In this document: positions 15,553 to 25,187 of the stretch, in pieces
Layout: the number at the start of each line of letters is the position of its first letter
Numbering within the stretch: position 1 is the stretch's first letter
Origin: Chloroflexota bacterium
GTDB lineage: Bacteria; Chloroflexota; Limnocylindria; Limnocylindrales; CSP1-4
DNA length: 44,778 bases
Assembly (NCBI GenBank): GCA_004297395.1
Contig: SCUO01000105.1
Location: forward strand, 1 to 44,778
Direction: 5' to 3'
The notes under the pieces: generated by a model
Database searches by the model: none
What the model saw: the letters and a program-made list of their open reading frames with translations, nothing else
Told to the model about the DNA's origin: nothing
Made by a program: the position numbers and the translations under genes

Positions 15553-18500
15553 TTGACAGGCCCCGTGTCGGGTGAGCCCGTTCGGGGCGGGATCGCGACG
15601 CGCACCGGGGCCCGGGACGACGTCGGCGGCATCCTCATCCTCCTCGCGCTGGCCCTCACCTTCCGCGTCATCATCGCATACCTCCTGCCCGGATCCGGCT
15701 TCGCCAACGACATCGGCGCGTTCCAGTTCTGGGCCAACAACCTGTTCCGCGAAGGCCTCTACGGCTTCTACCAGCGGGACTTCCTGCACGACTACACGCC
15801 CGGCTACCTGTACGTCCTGTGGGCGGTCGGCGCGGTGGGGTCGCTCTTCGGCGGGATCGGCGACCTGATCAAGGTTCCGCCGATGCTGGCCGACCTCGTC
15901 CTCGCCTACCTGGTCTGGTCGATGGCCCTGGAGCTGGGTGCCGGGCGCTGGGCGGCCCGCCTCGGGGCGCTGATCGTGGCCCTCAACCCGATCACCTGGC
16001 TGGACAGTGTGATCTGGGGCCAGGTCGATTCGGTCGGGCTGATCTTCCTGCTCCTCGGCCTGCGCGAGCTGTGGCGGGATCGACCGGAGCGGGCCGCGAT
16101 CCTGACCGTCGTCGGGGCGATGATCAAGCCCCAGCTCGGCATCCTCGTGCCGATCGTCGCCGCGGTCACCATCCGGCGAGCCCTGTGGCCGACCGGCGGC
16201 TACGGCGCCGAGGACCCGCCCGAGCGCCGGCGGACGACGACCGGCTGGGAGGCCGGGACCCGCGGCCCGATCCGGATCGTGACGACGGGCCTCGCCGGGC
16301 TCCTGCCCGCGATCGTCCTCTCGCTGCCGTTCGGCCTCGCGTTGCCGTGGGGCCTGGTCGAGCAGATCTTCAAGACGGCCGGCGGCTATCCGTACGTCTC
16401 GGTGAACGCCTGGAACCCGTGGGCCCTGGTGAGCCTCGATGGCTCCGGCATCGCCGCCAATCACCTGTGGGCCTGCGACATGGTCGACACCGGCCTGACC
16501 ACCCTGGAGCGCTGCCCCACGGCGGTGACGTTCGGGCCGATCCCGGCGGTCGTGGTCGGGACGGTCCTCACGATCGCCCTGTTCATCGCGGTCAGCGTGG
16601 TCGTCGCGCGTCGCCCGGACCGCCGAACGATACTCGTCGGGCTGGCCGTCCTGGCCCTCGCCTTCTTCGTCGTCCCCACGCGAGTCCACGAGCGCTACCT
16701 CTTCCCGCTCGTCGCCCTCGGCGCGATCCTGGCCGCGGTGTCACGCCGCTGGCTCATCGCCTACCTCGCATCGAGCGTGGCGACGTTCGCCAACATGTAC
16801 TACGTCCTGACGACGCTCTACCCCAACAACCCCCGAATCGACGATTGGCTGGGCATCGGGCCAGCCCTCGGCGAATGGGCGCCGATCGCGGTGGCGGCGC
16901 TGACCCAGGCCGCCGTCCTGGTCTTCGCCATCACCGAGCTGCGAGCGACGGCGAGCGAACGGCTGGCCGTCGAGATCGCCGCCACGGACCTCGACGAGGG
17001 CGAGCCCTGGTCGGAGGATGGGGCGCCCGACCTCGACGCGGAGCCCGCCCTCCGCGAGCGTTGGTACCGCCGCCCGGCGCCGGCCGTCGAGGGCGCCGTG
17101 ACGCTCGAGACGGGCGTCGGGCGTCCGGGAGCCGCGATCGGAGCGACGTCCACCGCCCTCACCCTGACCGCCCCGGCCCTCGGCCACGGCGCGGTCATGC
17201 CGGCCTGGGACAGCCGTCCCTCGACAGGCGAGGTCGGCTTCTTCGGCTGGCTCCGGGCGCGCCTGTTCGAGCGGCCGATCCGGCCCGACCGCAGCGCCGG
17301 CCTGGAGCGGGAGGGGGGCGGTCGTCTCGACCGCCTCGACCTGTGGATGATCCTTGTCCTCGCCGCGGTCCTGCTCACCGGCCGGATCTGGCGCCTCGGC
17401 GAGCCGTCCCAGATGCACTTCGACGAGGTCTACCACCCCCGGACCGCGACGGAGTTTCTCCAGTTCTGGCGCTATGGCATCTCCCATCACATCTACGAGT
17501 GGACCCACCCCCACCTGGCCAAGTACGGCATGGCCCTCGGGATCATCGCCTGGGGCGATGATCGAACGGGTGCCACGAGCGAGCTGGGAGTCGACGTCCT
17601 GAGCGCCGACGTGGAGCCGCGCTGGGACGACGCCCGCTCGGTCGACCGGATCGCCGGCGACCGGCTCTGGGTCGCGACCGGGAGCGAGGTCCGGGCCTAT
17701 GACCTAGCGACTCGTCGCCTCGAGGCGGCCGTGTCGATCCCCGGGGCCGTGGCCGTCGCAGTCGACCGGGTCAAGCACCGGGTGGTAGTCGGGACGAGCG
17801 ACGGCGCGATCCGGCTCATCGACACCCCCGGCCTCGACCTGGCCCGCTGGGGCGGCGGGTCACCCGGGGCCGCCGCCCGGGCCTTTGTCACCGTCGATGG
17901 CCCGATCGAACGGCTCCTCGTCTCGAGCGACGGCACCTCGATCGTCGCCGTGCTTGCCCCAACCGCGGCCCCGGGCGAGGACGATGCCGCCCCGGGCCAG
18001 GCCCTGGCAGCCGACGTCGTCGTCATCGATGCCGCCGGGGCCACCGAGACCGGCAGGGTCCGCCTGGCCGGCATCACCCAGCTGACGAACGCCGGGGCGG
18101 GGACCGTTGCCCTCGCGGTCGAGAGTGGCGTCGAGTTCGTCGACCTGACCAGCGCGACCGTCAGCGCGAGCGTCGAGCTCGACGCGCCGGCCCTTGGCAT
18201 CGCCTTCGCCACGCACCTGGACAAGGACCGGGTGTACGCCTCGCTCCTCACCGCCGAGGGTCCCCGGGTCGCCACCGTGACGGTCCCCACCGCGGCCGGC
18301 GGCGCGGTCCTCGAGACGACCTTCCGGCTGCCCGGCACGAGCGCCGGCTGGGTGGGCTACGACCTGGCCACCCAGATGGTCCATGTCCTCGGATCCACGC
18401 CGGCTGGCGATGCGGCCACCGTCTACGTCATCGAGCCCCATGCCAACGCGGTGTACGCCGACGCGGCCCTGCCATTCGAGCCCGGCGCCATCGTCCTCGA

Positions 18501-20778
18501 CGAGAACGAGCGCTACCCGAGCTCGGATCGACAGCAGCTCCTGGCGTTCGAGTCCGACGGTTCCGCGGCCACCGTCACGACCGGCCAGCACGCCTTCGCC
18601 TGGCGCCTGCCGGGCGTCTTCGCCGGCGTCCTCATGGCGCTCCTGCTGTACGTCCTCGCCCGCGTCCTGTTCCGGCGGCGCGAGGTGGCGATGTTCCTCG
18701 GTGCGCTCGTCGCGCTCGACGGGATGCTGTTCGCCCAGAGTCGGATCGGCATGAACGACGCCTACGTGGGTCTCGGGATCATCGCCGCGTACACGATCTT
18801 CGCGGCCCTCTGGCGATCGCCGAGCGGGAGCCGCCGGCAGTGGCTGGCGTTCGCCGTCGGGATGCCGATCATCGGCGGCTTCCTGGGCTTCGCCCTGGCC
18901 GCAAAGTGGGTCGCCGCCTATGCCATTGGGGCGCTCGGCATCCTCATCCTGACTCGCAGCGCCCTGGGCCGGGTACTCCTCATCCTGGGGCTGCTCGTCG
19001 GGACCACGGTCCTCGGCTATCTCGCCATCTCGGTGCCGGAGGGCGAGAGCGGCGGCAACTACCTGTTCCTCGTGATCATGGTCGGGCTGACCCTCGTCGC
19101 GGTCGTGGCCAACGTCCTCCATCCGATCGCGTGGACGTGGGAGGAGCAGCGCCTGGCGGTGTTCGGGCCGGCGGTCGCCGGTGCGGCCACGTTCCTCGGC
19201 GCCCTGGCCCTCGGCCGAGCCGACCTGCGGATGGTGCTCGGGCCGATCGCGGTCACGCCCCTGGAAGCGGCGTTCGCCCTCGTCATCCTGAGCGGCGTGG
19301 TCTACACGGCGTTCTCGGTCATCGGCCGCTGGGGCTTCGGGCCCATGGCCGGACCGCTGCCCGACGACGACCCGGCGACGCTCCTGGAACCGGCAGCCCC
19401 GGCGCCGCGGGGATGGCTGCGCCTCGGGGCGGGATTCGGCCTGCCGGCGGCCTGGATCGTGGCCTGCCTCATCGTCCTGCCCGTCGCCCTGTACGTCGTC
19501 TCGTACATCCCGTGGGCGCTCATGGAGCAGCACCAGCTCTTCACCGGCTGGCCGGCCAACCACGACGACCAGACGCTCATCGAGCTGACCGGCTCGATGT
19601 ACGCGTACCACAACAACCTGAGCTCGGCCCACGCCGCCTCGTCGCCGTGGTGGGCCTGGGTCTTCGACTTCAAGCCGGTGTGGTTCTACCAGGAGTCGTT
19701 TGCCGGCGGGACGAGCGCGGCGATCTACGACGCCGGCAACCTCGTCGCCTGGTGGCTCGCGGTGCCGGCGATGGCCTTCGCCGCCTGGCAAGCGTTCGTC
19801 CGGCGGAGCGCTCCGCTGGCCCTCGTCACGATCGCCTTCGCCTGCCAGTGGATCGCCTGGGCCCGGATCGACCGGGCCGCCTTCCAGTACCACTACTACA
19901 CGAGCCTGCCGTTCGTGTTCCTCGCCCTGGCCTACTTCCTGGCCGAGCTCTGGCGGGGCGCCTCGCGCCGCACATGGCTGCTGGCCCGCCTGGCCGCCGG
20001 GGCGGCCGTCCTCGCGCCGACGACCCTGTGGCTGTTCCACCGGCCGCTGTGCGGCTTCGTCCGGGTCCTCGACGTGAACGCCGGCTCGCAGGCCTGCCCG
20101 ACGCTCATCCCCGACTTTGTCCTGACCGGCCGGGCCCTGGCCATCGCCGTGGTCGTCGGGATCGGCGTCCTGCTCCTGGTCCGGCTGTTGCTGTCACTGG
20201 CGGCGGAGTCCGAGGATTCCGTGCCCGCCGAATCCGGGCGTGGCCTGGCCGGGCGGCTGCTCACCGCCGTCCTCACGGCCGTCGGCGTGAGCCTCGCCTT
20301 CATCGTCGCCTCGGTGTTCTTCGCCGACACGCCGCTGATCACGGCAGCCAAGATCCCGGTCGAACCGATCGCCCTCGTCGTCACCATCGCGCTCCTGCCC
20401 ATCGCCGCGTTCGTGGCAACCGCCCGCGACGCGAGGCGCTTCGTGGTCGGGACGATGGCCGCCATCGCCGCGTGGTTCGTGCTGTGGTACCCCAACATCG
20501 CCGGCCTGCCCCTGCCCAGCGCCCTCTCGAACGCCTACCAGGGCTTCATCCCCACCTACGTCTTCCCGTTCCAGTTCCCGGTCAGCACGGTCGATCGGAA
20601 CGTGGCCCCGCCTGCGCTCCTCGCTCCCGGCCCGGCGCTCCTGCTGGTCACGCTGGCCGGCGTCTGTCTCACGGTGGGCTACGCGGCCTGGGTCTGGCGG
20701 GTCACGCTGGCCGAGCAGGCGTACCTGAGAACCGAGGCGCCCGGGCCGGAGCTCCCCGGGTCGGACGCACGGAGCTAG
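15553..20778 (+). CDS. Giant fusion of two GT-C mannosyltransferases with propeller insert
   Basis: A 1741-residue protein. Residues 1-480 are a GT-C domain with a loop-1 Asp (FANDIGAFQFWANNLF), then SVIWGQVDSVGLIFL and RVHERYLFPLVAL, typical of polyprenol-dependent mannosyltransferases. A linker runs from 480 to 590. A second enzyme begins near 592 with the PMT (GT39) loop HFDEVYHPRTATEFLQFW and resumes at about 1015 (RLPGVFAGVLMALLL, then AQSRIGMNDAYVG). Between them, residues 675-1012 form a propeller-like outside insert (for example RVVVGTSDGAIRLID). A PMT C-terminal four-helix part follows. The TTG at 15553 is chosen because AGGAGG lies 9 nt upstream; the GTG at 15565 is the alternative. 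It probably O-mannosylates an exported substrate. No stop or frameshift interrupts it. Confidence 0.85.
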   Translation: MTGPVSGEPVRGGIATRTGARDDVGGILILLALALTFRVIIAYLLPGSGFANDIGAFQFWANNLFREGLYGFYQRDFLHDYTPGYLYVLWAVGAVGSLFGGIGDLIKVPPMLADLVLAYLVWSMALELGAGRWAARLGALIVALNPITWLDSVIWGQVDSVGLIFLLLGLRELWRDRPERAAILTVVGAMIKPQLGILVPIVAAVTIRRALWPTGGYGAEDPPERRRTTTGWEAGTRGPIRIVTTGLAGLLPAIVLSLPFGLALPWGLVEQIFKTAGGYPYVSVNAWNPWALVSLDGSGIAANHLWACDMVDTGLTTLERCPTAVTFGPIPAVVVGTVLTIALFIAVSVVVARRPDRRTILVGLAVLALAFFVVPTRVHERYLFPLVALGAILAAVSRRWLIAYLASSVATFANMYYVLTTLYPNNPRIDDWLGIGPALGEWAPIAVAALTQAAVLVFAITELRATASERLAVEIAATDLDEGEPWSEDGAPDLDAEPALRERWYRRPAPAVEGAVTLETGVGRPGAAIGATSTALTLTAPALGHGAVMPAWDSRPSTGEVGFFGWLRARLFERPIRPDRSAGLEREGGGRLDRLDLWMILVLAAVLLTGRIWRLGEPSQMHFDEVYHPRTATEFLQFWRYGISHHIYEWTHPHLAKYGMALGIIAWGDDRTGATSELGVDVLSADVEPRWDDARSVDRIAGDRLWVATGSEVRAYDLATRRLEAAVSIPGAVAVAVDRVKHRVVVGTSDGAIRLIDTPGLDLARWGGGSPGAAARAFVTVDGPIERLLVSSDGTSIVAVLAPTAAPGEDDAAPGQALAADVVVIDAAGATETGRVRLAGITQLTNAGAGTVALAVESGVEFVDLTSATVSASVELDAPALGIAFATHLDKDRVYASLLTAEGPRVATVTVPTAAGGAVLETTFRLPGTSAGWVGYDLATQMVHVLGSTPAGDAATVYVIEPHANAVYADAALPFEPGAIVLDENERYPSSDRQQLLAFESDGSAATVTTGQHAFAWRLPGVFAGVLMALLLYVLARVLFRRREVAMFLGALVALDGMLFAQSRIGMNDAYVGLGIIAAYTIFAALWRSPSGSRRQWLAFAVGMPIIGGFLGFALAAKWVAAYAIGALGILILTRSALGRVLLILGLLVGTTVLGYLAISVPEGESGGNYLFLVIMVGLTLVAVVANVLHPIAWTWEEQRLAVFGPAVAGAATFLGALALGRADLRMVLGPIAVTPLEAAFALVILSGVVYTAFSVIGRWGFGPMAGPLPDDDPATLLEPAAPAPRGWLRLGAGFGLPAAWIVACLIVLPVALYVVSYIPWALMEQHQLFTGWPANHDDQTLIELTGSMYAYHNNLSSAHAASSPWWAWVFDFKPVWFYQESFAGGTSAAIYDAGNLVAWWLAVPAMAFAAWQAFVRRSAPLALVTIAFACQWIAWARIDRAAFQYHYYTSLPFVFLALAYFLAELWRGASRRTWLLARLAAGAAVLAPTTLWLFHRPLCGFVRVLDVNAGSQACPTLIPDFVLTGRALAIAVVVGIGVLLLVRLLLSLAAESEDSVPAESGRGLAGRLLTAVLTAVGVSLAFIVASVFFADTPLITAAKIPVEPIALVVTIALLPIAAFVATARDARRFVVGTMAAIAAWFVLWYPNIAGLPLPSALSNAYQGFIPTYVFPFQFPVSTVDRNVAPPALLAPGPALLLVTLAGVCLTVGYAAWVWRVTLAEQAYLRTEAPGPELPGSDARS

Positions 20779-20824
20779 CCAAGGTCCGCCGGGCGGGCCC
20801 TCACCGATGCCTCCCGGAGCCGTC

Positions 20825-20843
20825 CGATGCACCCGGTGCATCG
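20825..20843 (+). terminator. Hairpin after the giant fusion gene
   Basis: A perfect 8-bp stem, CGATGCAC / GTGCATCG, with loop CCG, 46 nt past the stop. No U-run follows, so it could end transcription only with Rho or act as a palindromic site. The rest of the 20779-21050 gap holds no gene I can support. Confidence 0.4.
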
Positions 20844-21024
20844 ACCGGCACCCGTTCACGCTCCACCGACCTGCTGATTCGACAGGAATCGTGCCGGGCC
20901 GCGCTCAGTCGTCCCGGTCCTGAAGCGCCAACCGCATGAGGGCAGTGGGGCGAGCGTGCCCATGTTGATCTCGAAGCCGCTGCGCCCGGAGCACGGTCGG
21001 CGCGCTTGACAGGCGCATTCGGTC

Positions 21025-21048
21025 GGCGCGCGCCCGTCAACGCGCGCC
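21025..21048 (-). terminator. Hairpin after the PimA-like gene
   Basis: A perfect 8-bp stem, GGCGCGCG / CGCGCGCC, with an 8-nt loop, starting 2 nt after the end of the convergent minus gene. No U-run. It is likely a terminator between the two convergent transcripts. Confidence 0.5.
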
Positions 21049-21050
21049 GG

Positions 21051-22304
21051 TCAGCGCCCCTGGGACGGGGCCGGTGCCAGGAACGAGGCGCCCGGTTCCT
21101 GCTCCGACGCCTCCCCGGTGACTGATCCGGGCGGGAGGACGGGCCGGCCGAGGGGGATGTCGGCGTGGAAGCCGGCGGGCAACGCGCCCTGGGCGTCGAG
21201 GCGGCGGATGACGAAGCCGTAGTAGTCCTCGACCTTACCCGTCACCCGCTCCCAGGAGAACTCCTGGGCCCGCTCGCGGCCCGAGGCGGCCATCCGCGCC
21301 CGCAGCTCGTCGTCGGCGACGAGCCGGCCGATCGCCGCGGCCAGGTCCTTGGGTGAGCGAGGCGGCACGAGCAGCGCGTCGCGGTCGCGCCGGACGACGC
21401 CCTTGTAGCCGTGAATGTCGCTGCACACGATCCCGGTCCCGGCGGCCATCGCCTCGAGCAGCACGATCCCGAACGATTCCCGCCCGGTCGCGGGCGAGAC
21501 GTAGACATCGGCCGTCTTGAAGAGCGCGTCGCGGACCTCGTCCGACACGCGACCCAGGAACTCGACCCCGCCCATCCGGCGGGTCATGACGTAGCGCCGC
21601 GCCTCGCGCTCCTGGGGCCCCGTGCCCACCACGAGGAGCCGGCACGGACAGCCGGTCTTGCGCAGGACCCGGTAGGCCTTCAGGAGGTCGAGGAGGCCCT
21701 TGCGCGGCTCGAACCGGCCGACGAACAGGATGTTCCGGGTCCCGTCCTGCCAGCGGGCGATCGGGACGGCCCGCTCGAAGCGGGCGATGTCGACGCCATT
21801 GGGGATGACCTTGTAGTCGCCCGGGAAGAAGCGGTCGATGAAATGGCGGGCGGCGGCCGAGACTGCGATCCGGCCGTGGAGCCGGCCGGCGTACGAGCCC
21901 ATCACCTTCGAGCCGAACTCGTAGGCCGGTGAGAAGCCGCCGTAGGCATGGAAGGTGGCGATGTTCACGCTCGTCGAGAGGCGCAGGACGATGAGCGACA
22001 GGAACGGCACGAACGGCTCGTGGAAGTGGAGCAGGTCGAACTGCTCGCGCTCGAGGACCTCGCGGACCTGGGACAGGTAGCGGGGCGAGACGGTGATCGT
22101 GCCTACGGAACCGTTGGTCGGCATGGAGAAGCCCTTGCCGATCCGGATGACGTCGCCCTCCGAGGCCCGCTGGAGGCCATGGGAGCTGGTGATGATCCGG
22201 ACGTCATGACCGCGAAGGCGGAGGTTCTCGTACAGGTAGCGGACGTGCTGGTTGACCCCGCCCGGAAGCGGGTAGACGTAGGGCGTGACGAGGCCGATCT
22301 TCAC
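21051..22304 (-). CDS. PimA-like GT4 mannosyltransferase
   Basis: A 417-residue GT-B glycosyltransferase close to mycobacterial PimA, which transfers mannose from GDP-mannose to phosphatidylinositol. Shared marks are the N-terminal VKIGLVTPYVYPLPGGVNQHV, the TNGSVG loop, LLHFHEPFVPFLS, ATFHAYGGFSPAY, PNGVDIARFE, LFVGRFEPRKGL and the donor site ESFGIVLLEAMAAGTG. The last 40 residues are variable and Pro-rich. The GTG start at 22304 overlaps the PHP stop (GTGA). It is the final gene of the operon that begins with PIP synthase, which is why I assign an inositol-lipid acceptor instead of leaving it as a generic GT4. Confidence 0.85.
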   Translation of the reverse strand: MKIGLVTPYVYPLPGGVNQHVRYLYENLRLRGHDVRIITSSHGLQRASEGDVIRIGKGFSMPTNGSVGTITVSPRYLSQVREVLEREQFDLLHFHEPFVPFLSLIVLRLSTSVNIATFHAYGGFSPAYEFGSKVMGSYAGRLHGRIAVSAAARHFIDRFFPGDYKVIPNGVDIARFERAVPIARWQDGTRNILFVGRFEPRKGLLDLLKAYRVLRKTGCPCRLLVVGTGPQEREARRYVMTRRMGGVEFLGRVSDEVRDALFKTADVYVSPATGRESFGIVLLEAMAAGTGIVCSDIHGYKGVVRRDRDALLVPPRSPKDLAAAIGRLVADDELRARMAASGRERAQEFSWERVTGKVEDYYGFVIRRLDAQGALPAGFHADIPLGRPVLPPGSVTGEASEQEPGASFLAPAPSQGR

Positions 22305-23095
22305 CGCCTGGCACTCCGATCCACGGGCTCGACCAGCTCGACGGGGTAGCCGAGGTCGCGCCCGGTGCCGTCGCCGCGGATCCGGCCGCCGAGGTTGGCC
22401 CGGGCATCGCGGCCGTACTTCCGAAGCTGCTCCCGGAACGTTCCCAGCTGGGCCGTCGTCCCGTGGAACGTCCCGTGGTGGTGGGTCGTGCGGGCGAGGA
22501 TCGCGGCACGAAGCTCGTCCCCGGTCCGGCCAAGGAAGGTCGTGTGGCCCGAGCCGATCGCCTCGAGGCTGTGGGCATCGGAGTTGCCGACCGTGGCGAG
22601 GCCGTGCTCCTCGGCGAACTGGACGACCCGGCCGTGCCACGGCCGGCCGAGGGTCGTGGGGTTGAAGGCCTCGATGGCGTCGGGCCGGAACCGCGGCTCG
22701 TCGGCCAGGAGGCGGCGCAGGACGAAGCCCTGGGCGCACAGCGGGTACGGGACGAGGGGATGGGCCGGGATCGCGAGCCCGCCCTGGTCGTGGATCGCGG
22801 CGATCGTCGAGCGGAGCGACCGGAATGGCCGAACGCGGGTCTCCAGCCAGAGGCCCAGCAGGTGGCCGCCGAGGGTCGTGATCTCCTCGCCGACGACGAC
22901 CTCGAACCGGAGGCCTCGATCAAGCGCGATCGCCCGGGCCGCGACCGCGGCATCGATTCGCTCGTGGTCGGCGATGGCGATGACGTCGAGCTCGAGGTTG
23001 GCCTCGACGTGGTCGAGGATGTCGAGGACGCCGGCGGTCCCGTCGGAGGCCAGGGTGTGGATGTGGAGGTCGGCCCGGCCGAGGCGGTCGGTCAT
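22301..23095 (-). CDS. PHP-domain phosphoesterase
   Basis: A 264-residue PHP metal-dependent phosphoesterase. The metal ligands appear in order: ADLHIHTLASDGT, then IADHERID, GEEITTLGGHLLG, IPAHPLV and GNSDAHS. Relatives act on small phosphate compounds such as nucleotides or sugar phosphates. In this operon a role on an inositol or lipid phosphate intermediate is plausible (inference), for example removing the phosphate of PI-phosphate, for which no other phosphatase is visible. The ATG at 23095 overlaps the preceding stop by ATGA. The longer frame to 23221 is rejected as it runs into the acyltransferase. Confidence 0.85.
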   Translation of the reverse strand: MTDRLGRADLHIHTLASDGTAGVLDILDHVEANLELDVIAIADHERIDAAVAARAIALDRGLRFEVVVGEEITTLGGHLLGLWLETRVRPFRSLRSTIAAIHDQGGLAIPAHPLVPYPLCAQGFVLRRLLADEPRFRPDAIEAFNPTTLGRPWHGRVVQFAEEHGLATVGNSDAHSLEAIGSGHTTFLGRTGDELRAAILARTTHHHGTFHGTTAQLGTFREQLRKYGRDARANLGGRIRGDGTGRDLGYPVELVEPVDRSARR

Positions 23096-24195
23096 CGGGC
23101 AGCGCTCCCGTCGGCGGGATGCCCGGCGGTGGCTGCGGTGGCTGCCGGCTCGAGGTGGCCGCTTCCCTCGCGAGCCTCGGGGTCCAGGTCGGGCCAGATC
23201 GGGGCGAACGCCGACCACCACTGCTCCGGGGCCTCGGCGATCGATTCCTCCATCGCCCGGGCAACTCCGGTCATGGCCGCCTGGAGTCGCGCGCGACGAG
23301 TCCCCTCGGTGGGGGTGTCCACCCGCCGGAGCTGCCCCCGGTAGCGGCCACCGGACGCCCGGCGGACCGCGGCGACCCAGATCGGCAGCCCACGCTCGAT
23401 GGCCAGGAGGCCGGGGCCCATGGGCAGGGGCGCCGTGACCCCGAAGAACGGTACGTCGACCGTGCCCCCGGCGACGTTCCGGTCGGCCACCATGCCGACG
23501 ACCCGGTCCTGGTCAAGGGCCGCCGTCAGGGCGCGCCGCGCATCCCGGAGGGTCACGAGGTCGACACCGACCGAGGCCCGGGTCCGGGCGATGAACGCCT
23601 GGAGGGCCGGGTCGTCGAGCGTCTCCATCGGGGCCGTGACCCGGCTCCCGGTCCGGGCCACGGCGAACAGGGCCGGGGCCTCCACGGCGCCGAAGTGCAT
23701 CGCCACGAAGATCATCGGCCCGTGCGAGCCGGGCGGCCCCGCCGGCCCCGCCGGCCGGGGCGGGTGGAGCGAACCGAAGGCGTCCACCACCGCGTCGGGC
23801 GTCTCGACGATGAGCCGTCGCTCGAAGTCGGCCGCGCTGCGGCCGGGCAGGCGGGCCATGTCGACGTAGTAGCGCACGGCGTGGCCGAACGCCCCCCGGA
23901 CGACGCGTTCGAGAGCCCGGTCGTCGGTCGCCGCCGCCCGGATCCGTGGCCCGCCGAGACCGCGCACCACGAGGTGCTCGGCGACCCGCCGGAAGTTGCG
24001 CCGGGCCCGGGCGGCCCGGTCTGGCGCCAGCCGGTACCAGATCTCGCCGATCGCAACGGCGAGCGCGTTGATGGGGGGCTCGGGCAGGATGACCAGGAGC
24101 CGCGCCACCGCGGCCACGAGGCGCGCCCGGAGGCGCTGGCGGACCGTGCCCCGGGGGGCGGACCCGACCGGTGCCGTGGCCTCGACGCTGCTCAT
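23092..24195 (-). CDS. LpxL/PatA-family lipid acyltransferase (second copy)
   Basis: A 367-residue LPLAT-type acyltransferase of the HtrB/LpxL/PatA family. The catalytic HX4E is MHFGAVE. Later parts are MVADRNVAGGTVDVPFFG, APLPMGPGLLAIERGLPIW and a typical EQWWSAFAPIWPD end. A hydrophobic N-terminal segment (LVAAVARLLVILPEPPINAL) anchors it. In mycobacteria, PatA acylates the mannose of PIM. This paralogue lies next to another of the same family, so two acylation steps or two substrates are likely. The ATG at 24195 overlaps the upstream stop (ATGA). A Pro/Gly-rich insertion (PPRPAGPAGPPGSHGP) sits before the catalytic His. Confidence 0.87.
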   Translation of the reverse strand: MSSVEATAPVGSAPRGTVRQRLRARLVAAVARLLVILPEPPINALAVAIGEIWYRLAPDRAARARRNFRRVAEHLVVRGLGGPRIRAAATDDRALERVVRGAFGHAVRYYVDMARLPGRSAADFERRLIVETPDAVVDAFGSLHPPRPAGPAGPPGSHGPMIFVAMHFGAVEAPALFAVARTGSRVTAPMETLDDPALQAFIARTRASVGVDLVTLRDARRALTAALDQDRVVGMVADRNVAGGTVDVPFFGVTAPLPMGPGLLAIERGLPIWVAAVRRASGGRYRGQLRRVDTPTEGTRRARLQAAMTGVARAMEESIAEAPEQWWSAFAPIWPDLDPEAREGSGHLEPAATAATAGHPADGSAAR

Positions 24196-25187
24196 CCGGA
24201 CCCGGGCTCGTTGGCCTGCATCGCCGCCGCGCGCCGGGCGAGGCGCTCCATCTCCTCGGCCTCGGCCGGCCATATCGGCTTGAACGAGTACCACTGCTCG
24301 GGCGACCGGGCGACCGACGCGGCGAAGGCGTCGGCCATCTCCTGGGTCGCCGTCTGGAGCGCCGCCGGGTCCGATGACGTGACCGCGATCGGATCCGCCC
24401 AGGTGATCGAGAACGTCTGGCCGTCGGCCTTGCGCTGGAGGGTGATCGGGAGGATCCGCGAGCCGGTCTTGGCGGCGAGCGTCGCCGGGCCGGCCGGCAG
24501 GGTTGTCCAGGCGTCGAAGAGCCGGACGGGGATGCCGTCGGCGCGGTAGCCCCAGTCGATCAGCAGGGCGAGCATCTCGCGCCGACGGAGGACGGTGTAG
24601 ATCTCGCGCAGGTTGCGCCACGGGATGACGTGGACGCCCCATTGCTCGCGGGTTCGCCGGAACTCCTCGAACAGGCCGGGGAACGACGAATCGTCGGCCA
24701 CCACGCTGATCGGCCAGCCGCGCGACGCGACGCCGGCCGCCGCGGCCTCGCCGTTGCCGACGTGGCCGAGCGTGAAGATCAGGCCACCTTCGGACTCCTC
24801 CCAGATCCGGTGGATGGCGTCGAGGTCGGAGCCGGACACGAGGCGATCGGCGTGCTCCCGGGCCAGCTTCGGGAGCCGGGCCAGCTCCACCACGTAGCGG
24901 CCGTAGACCATGTACGCCCGGAGCGCCGTCTGGCGAACCCGCGGGTGTCCGGGCGGCAGCCCCAGGACGTGGCCGAAGTTGGCGTTGGACCAGCGCCGCT
25001 TCGTCGGCCACAGGAGGTACGACAGCTGGGCGGCACGGCCCAGGATGACGCGCGGGATCGCCGGCGGGATGTGCGAGATGAGCCAGGCAAACGCCTTGTA
25101 GCCCGCGACGACCACCCGCTCGAAGGTTCGGGAACCCGGCTGGAGCCGCCGGTGGGGCGCCTCCAGCCGCTGCTCTCGGGCCGTCAC
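24192..25187 (-). CDS. LpxL/PatA-family lipid acyltransferase (first copy)
   Basis: A 331-residue acyltransferase of the same LpxL/PatA family as its neighbour. The HX4E is [14 protein letters not shown], close to the GHxGNWE/D of PatA. Further marks are [28 protein letters not shown] and [16 protein letters not shown]. The N-terminus has a membrane-associated stretch ([20 protein letters not shown]). The GTG at 25187 overlaps the inositol-phosphate synthase stop (GTGA). It is a strong candidate for the PIM acyltransferase given the GHVGN motif and the operon. The exact acceptor is not proved. Confidence 0.87.
   Translation of the reverse strand: MTAREQRLEAPHRRLQPGSRTFERVVVAGYKAFAWLISHIPPAIPRVILGRAAQLSYLLWPTKRRWSNANFGHVLGLPPGHPRVRQTALRAYMVYGRYVVELARLPKLAREHADRLVSGSDLDAIHRIWEESEGGLIFTLGHVGNGEAAAAGVASRGWPISVVADDSSFPGLFEEFRRTREQWGVHVIPWRNLREIYTVLRRREMLALLIDWGYRADGIPVRLFDAWTTLPAGPATLAAKTGSRILPITLQRKADGQTFSITWADPIAVTSSDPAALQTATQEMADAFAASVARSPEQWYSFKPIWPAEAEEMERLARRAAAMQANEPGSG

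Noticed and set aside
20801..21040. A 79-codon minus-strand frame between the giant fusion and the PimA-like gene
   Set aside because: Composition is shadow-like, and it covers two perfect hairpins between convergent genes.
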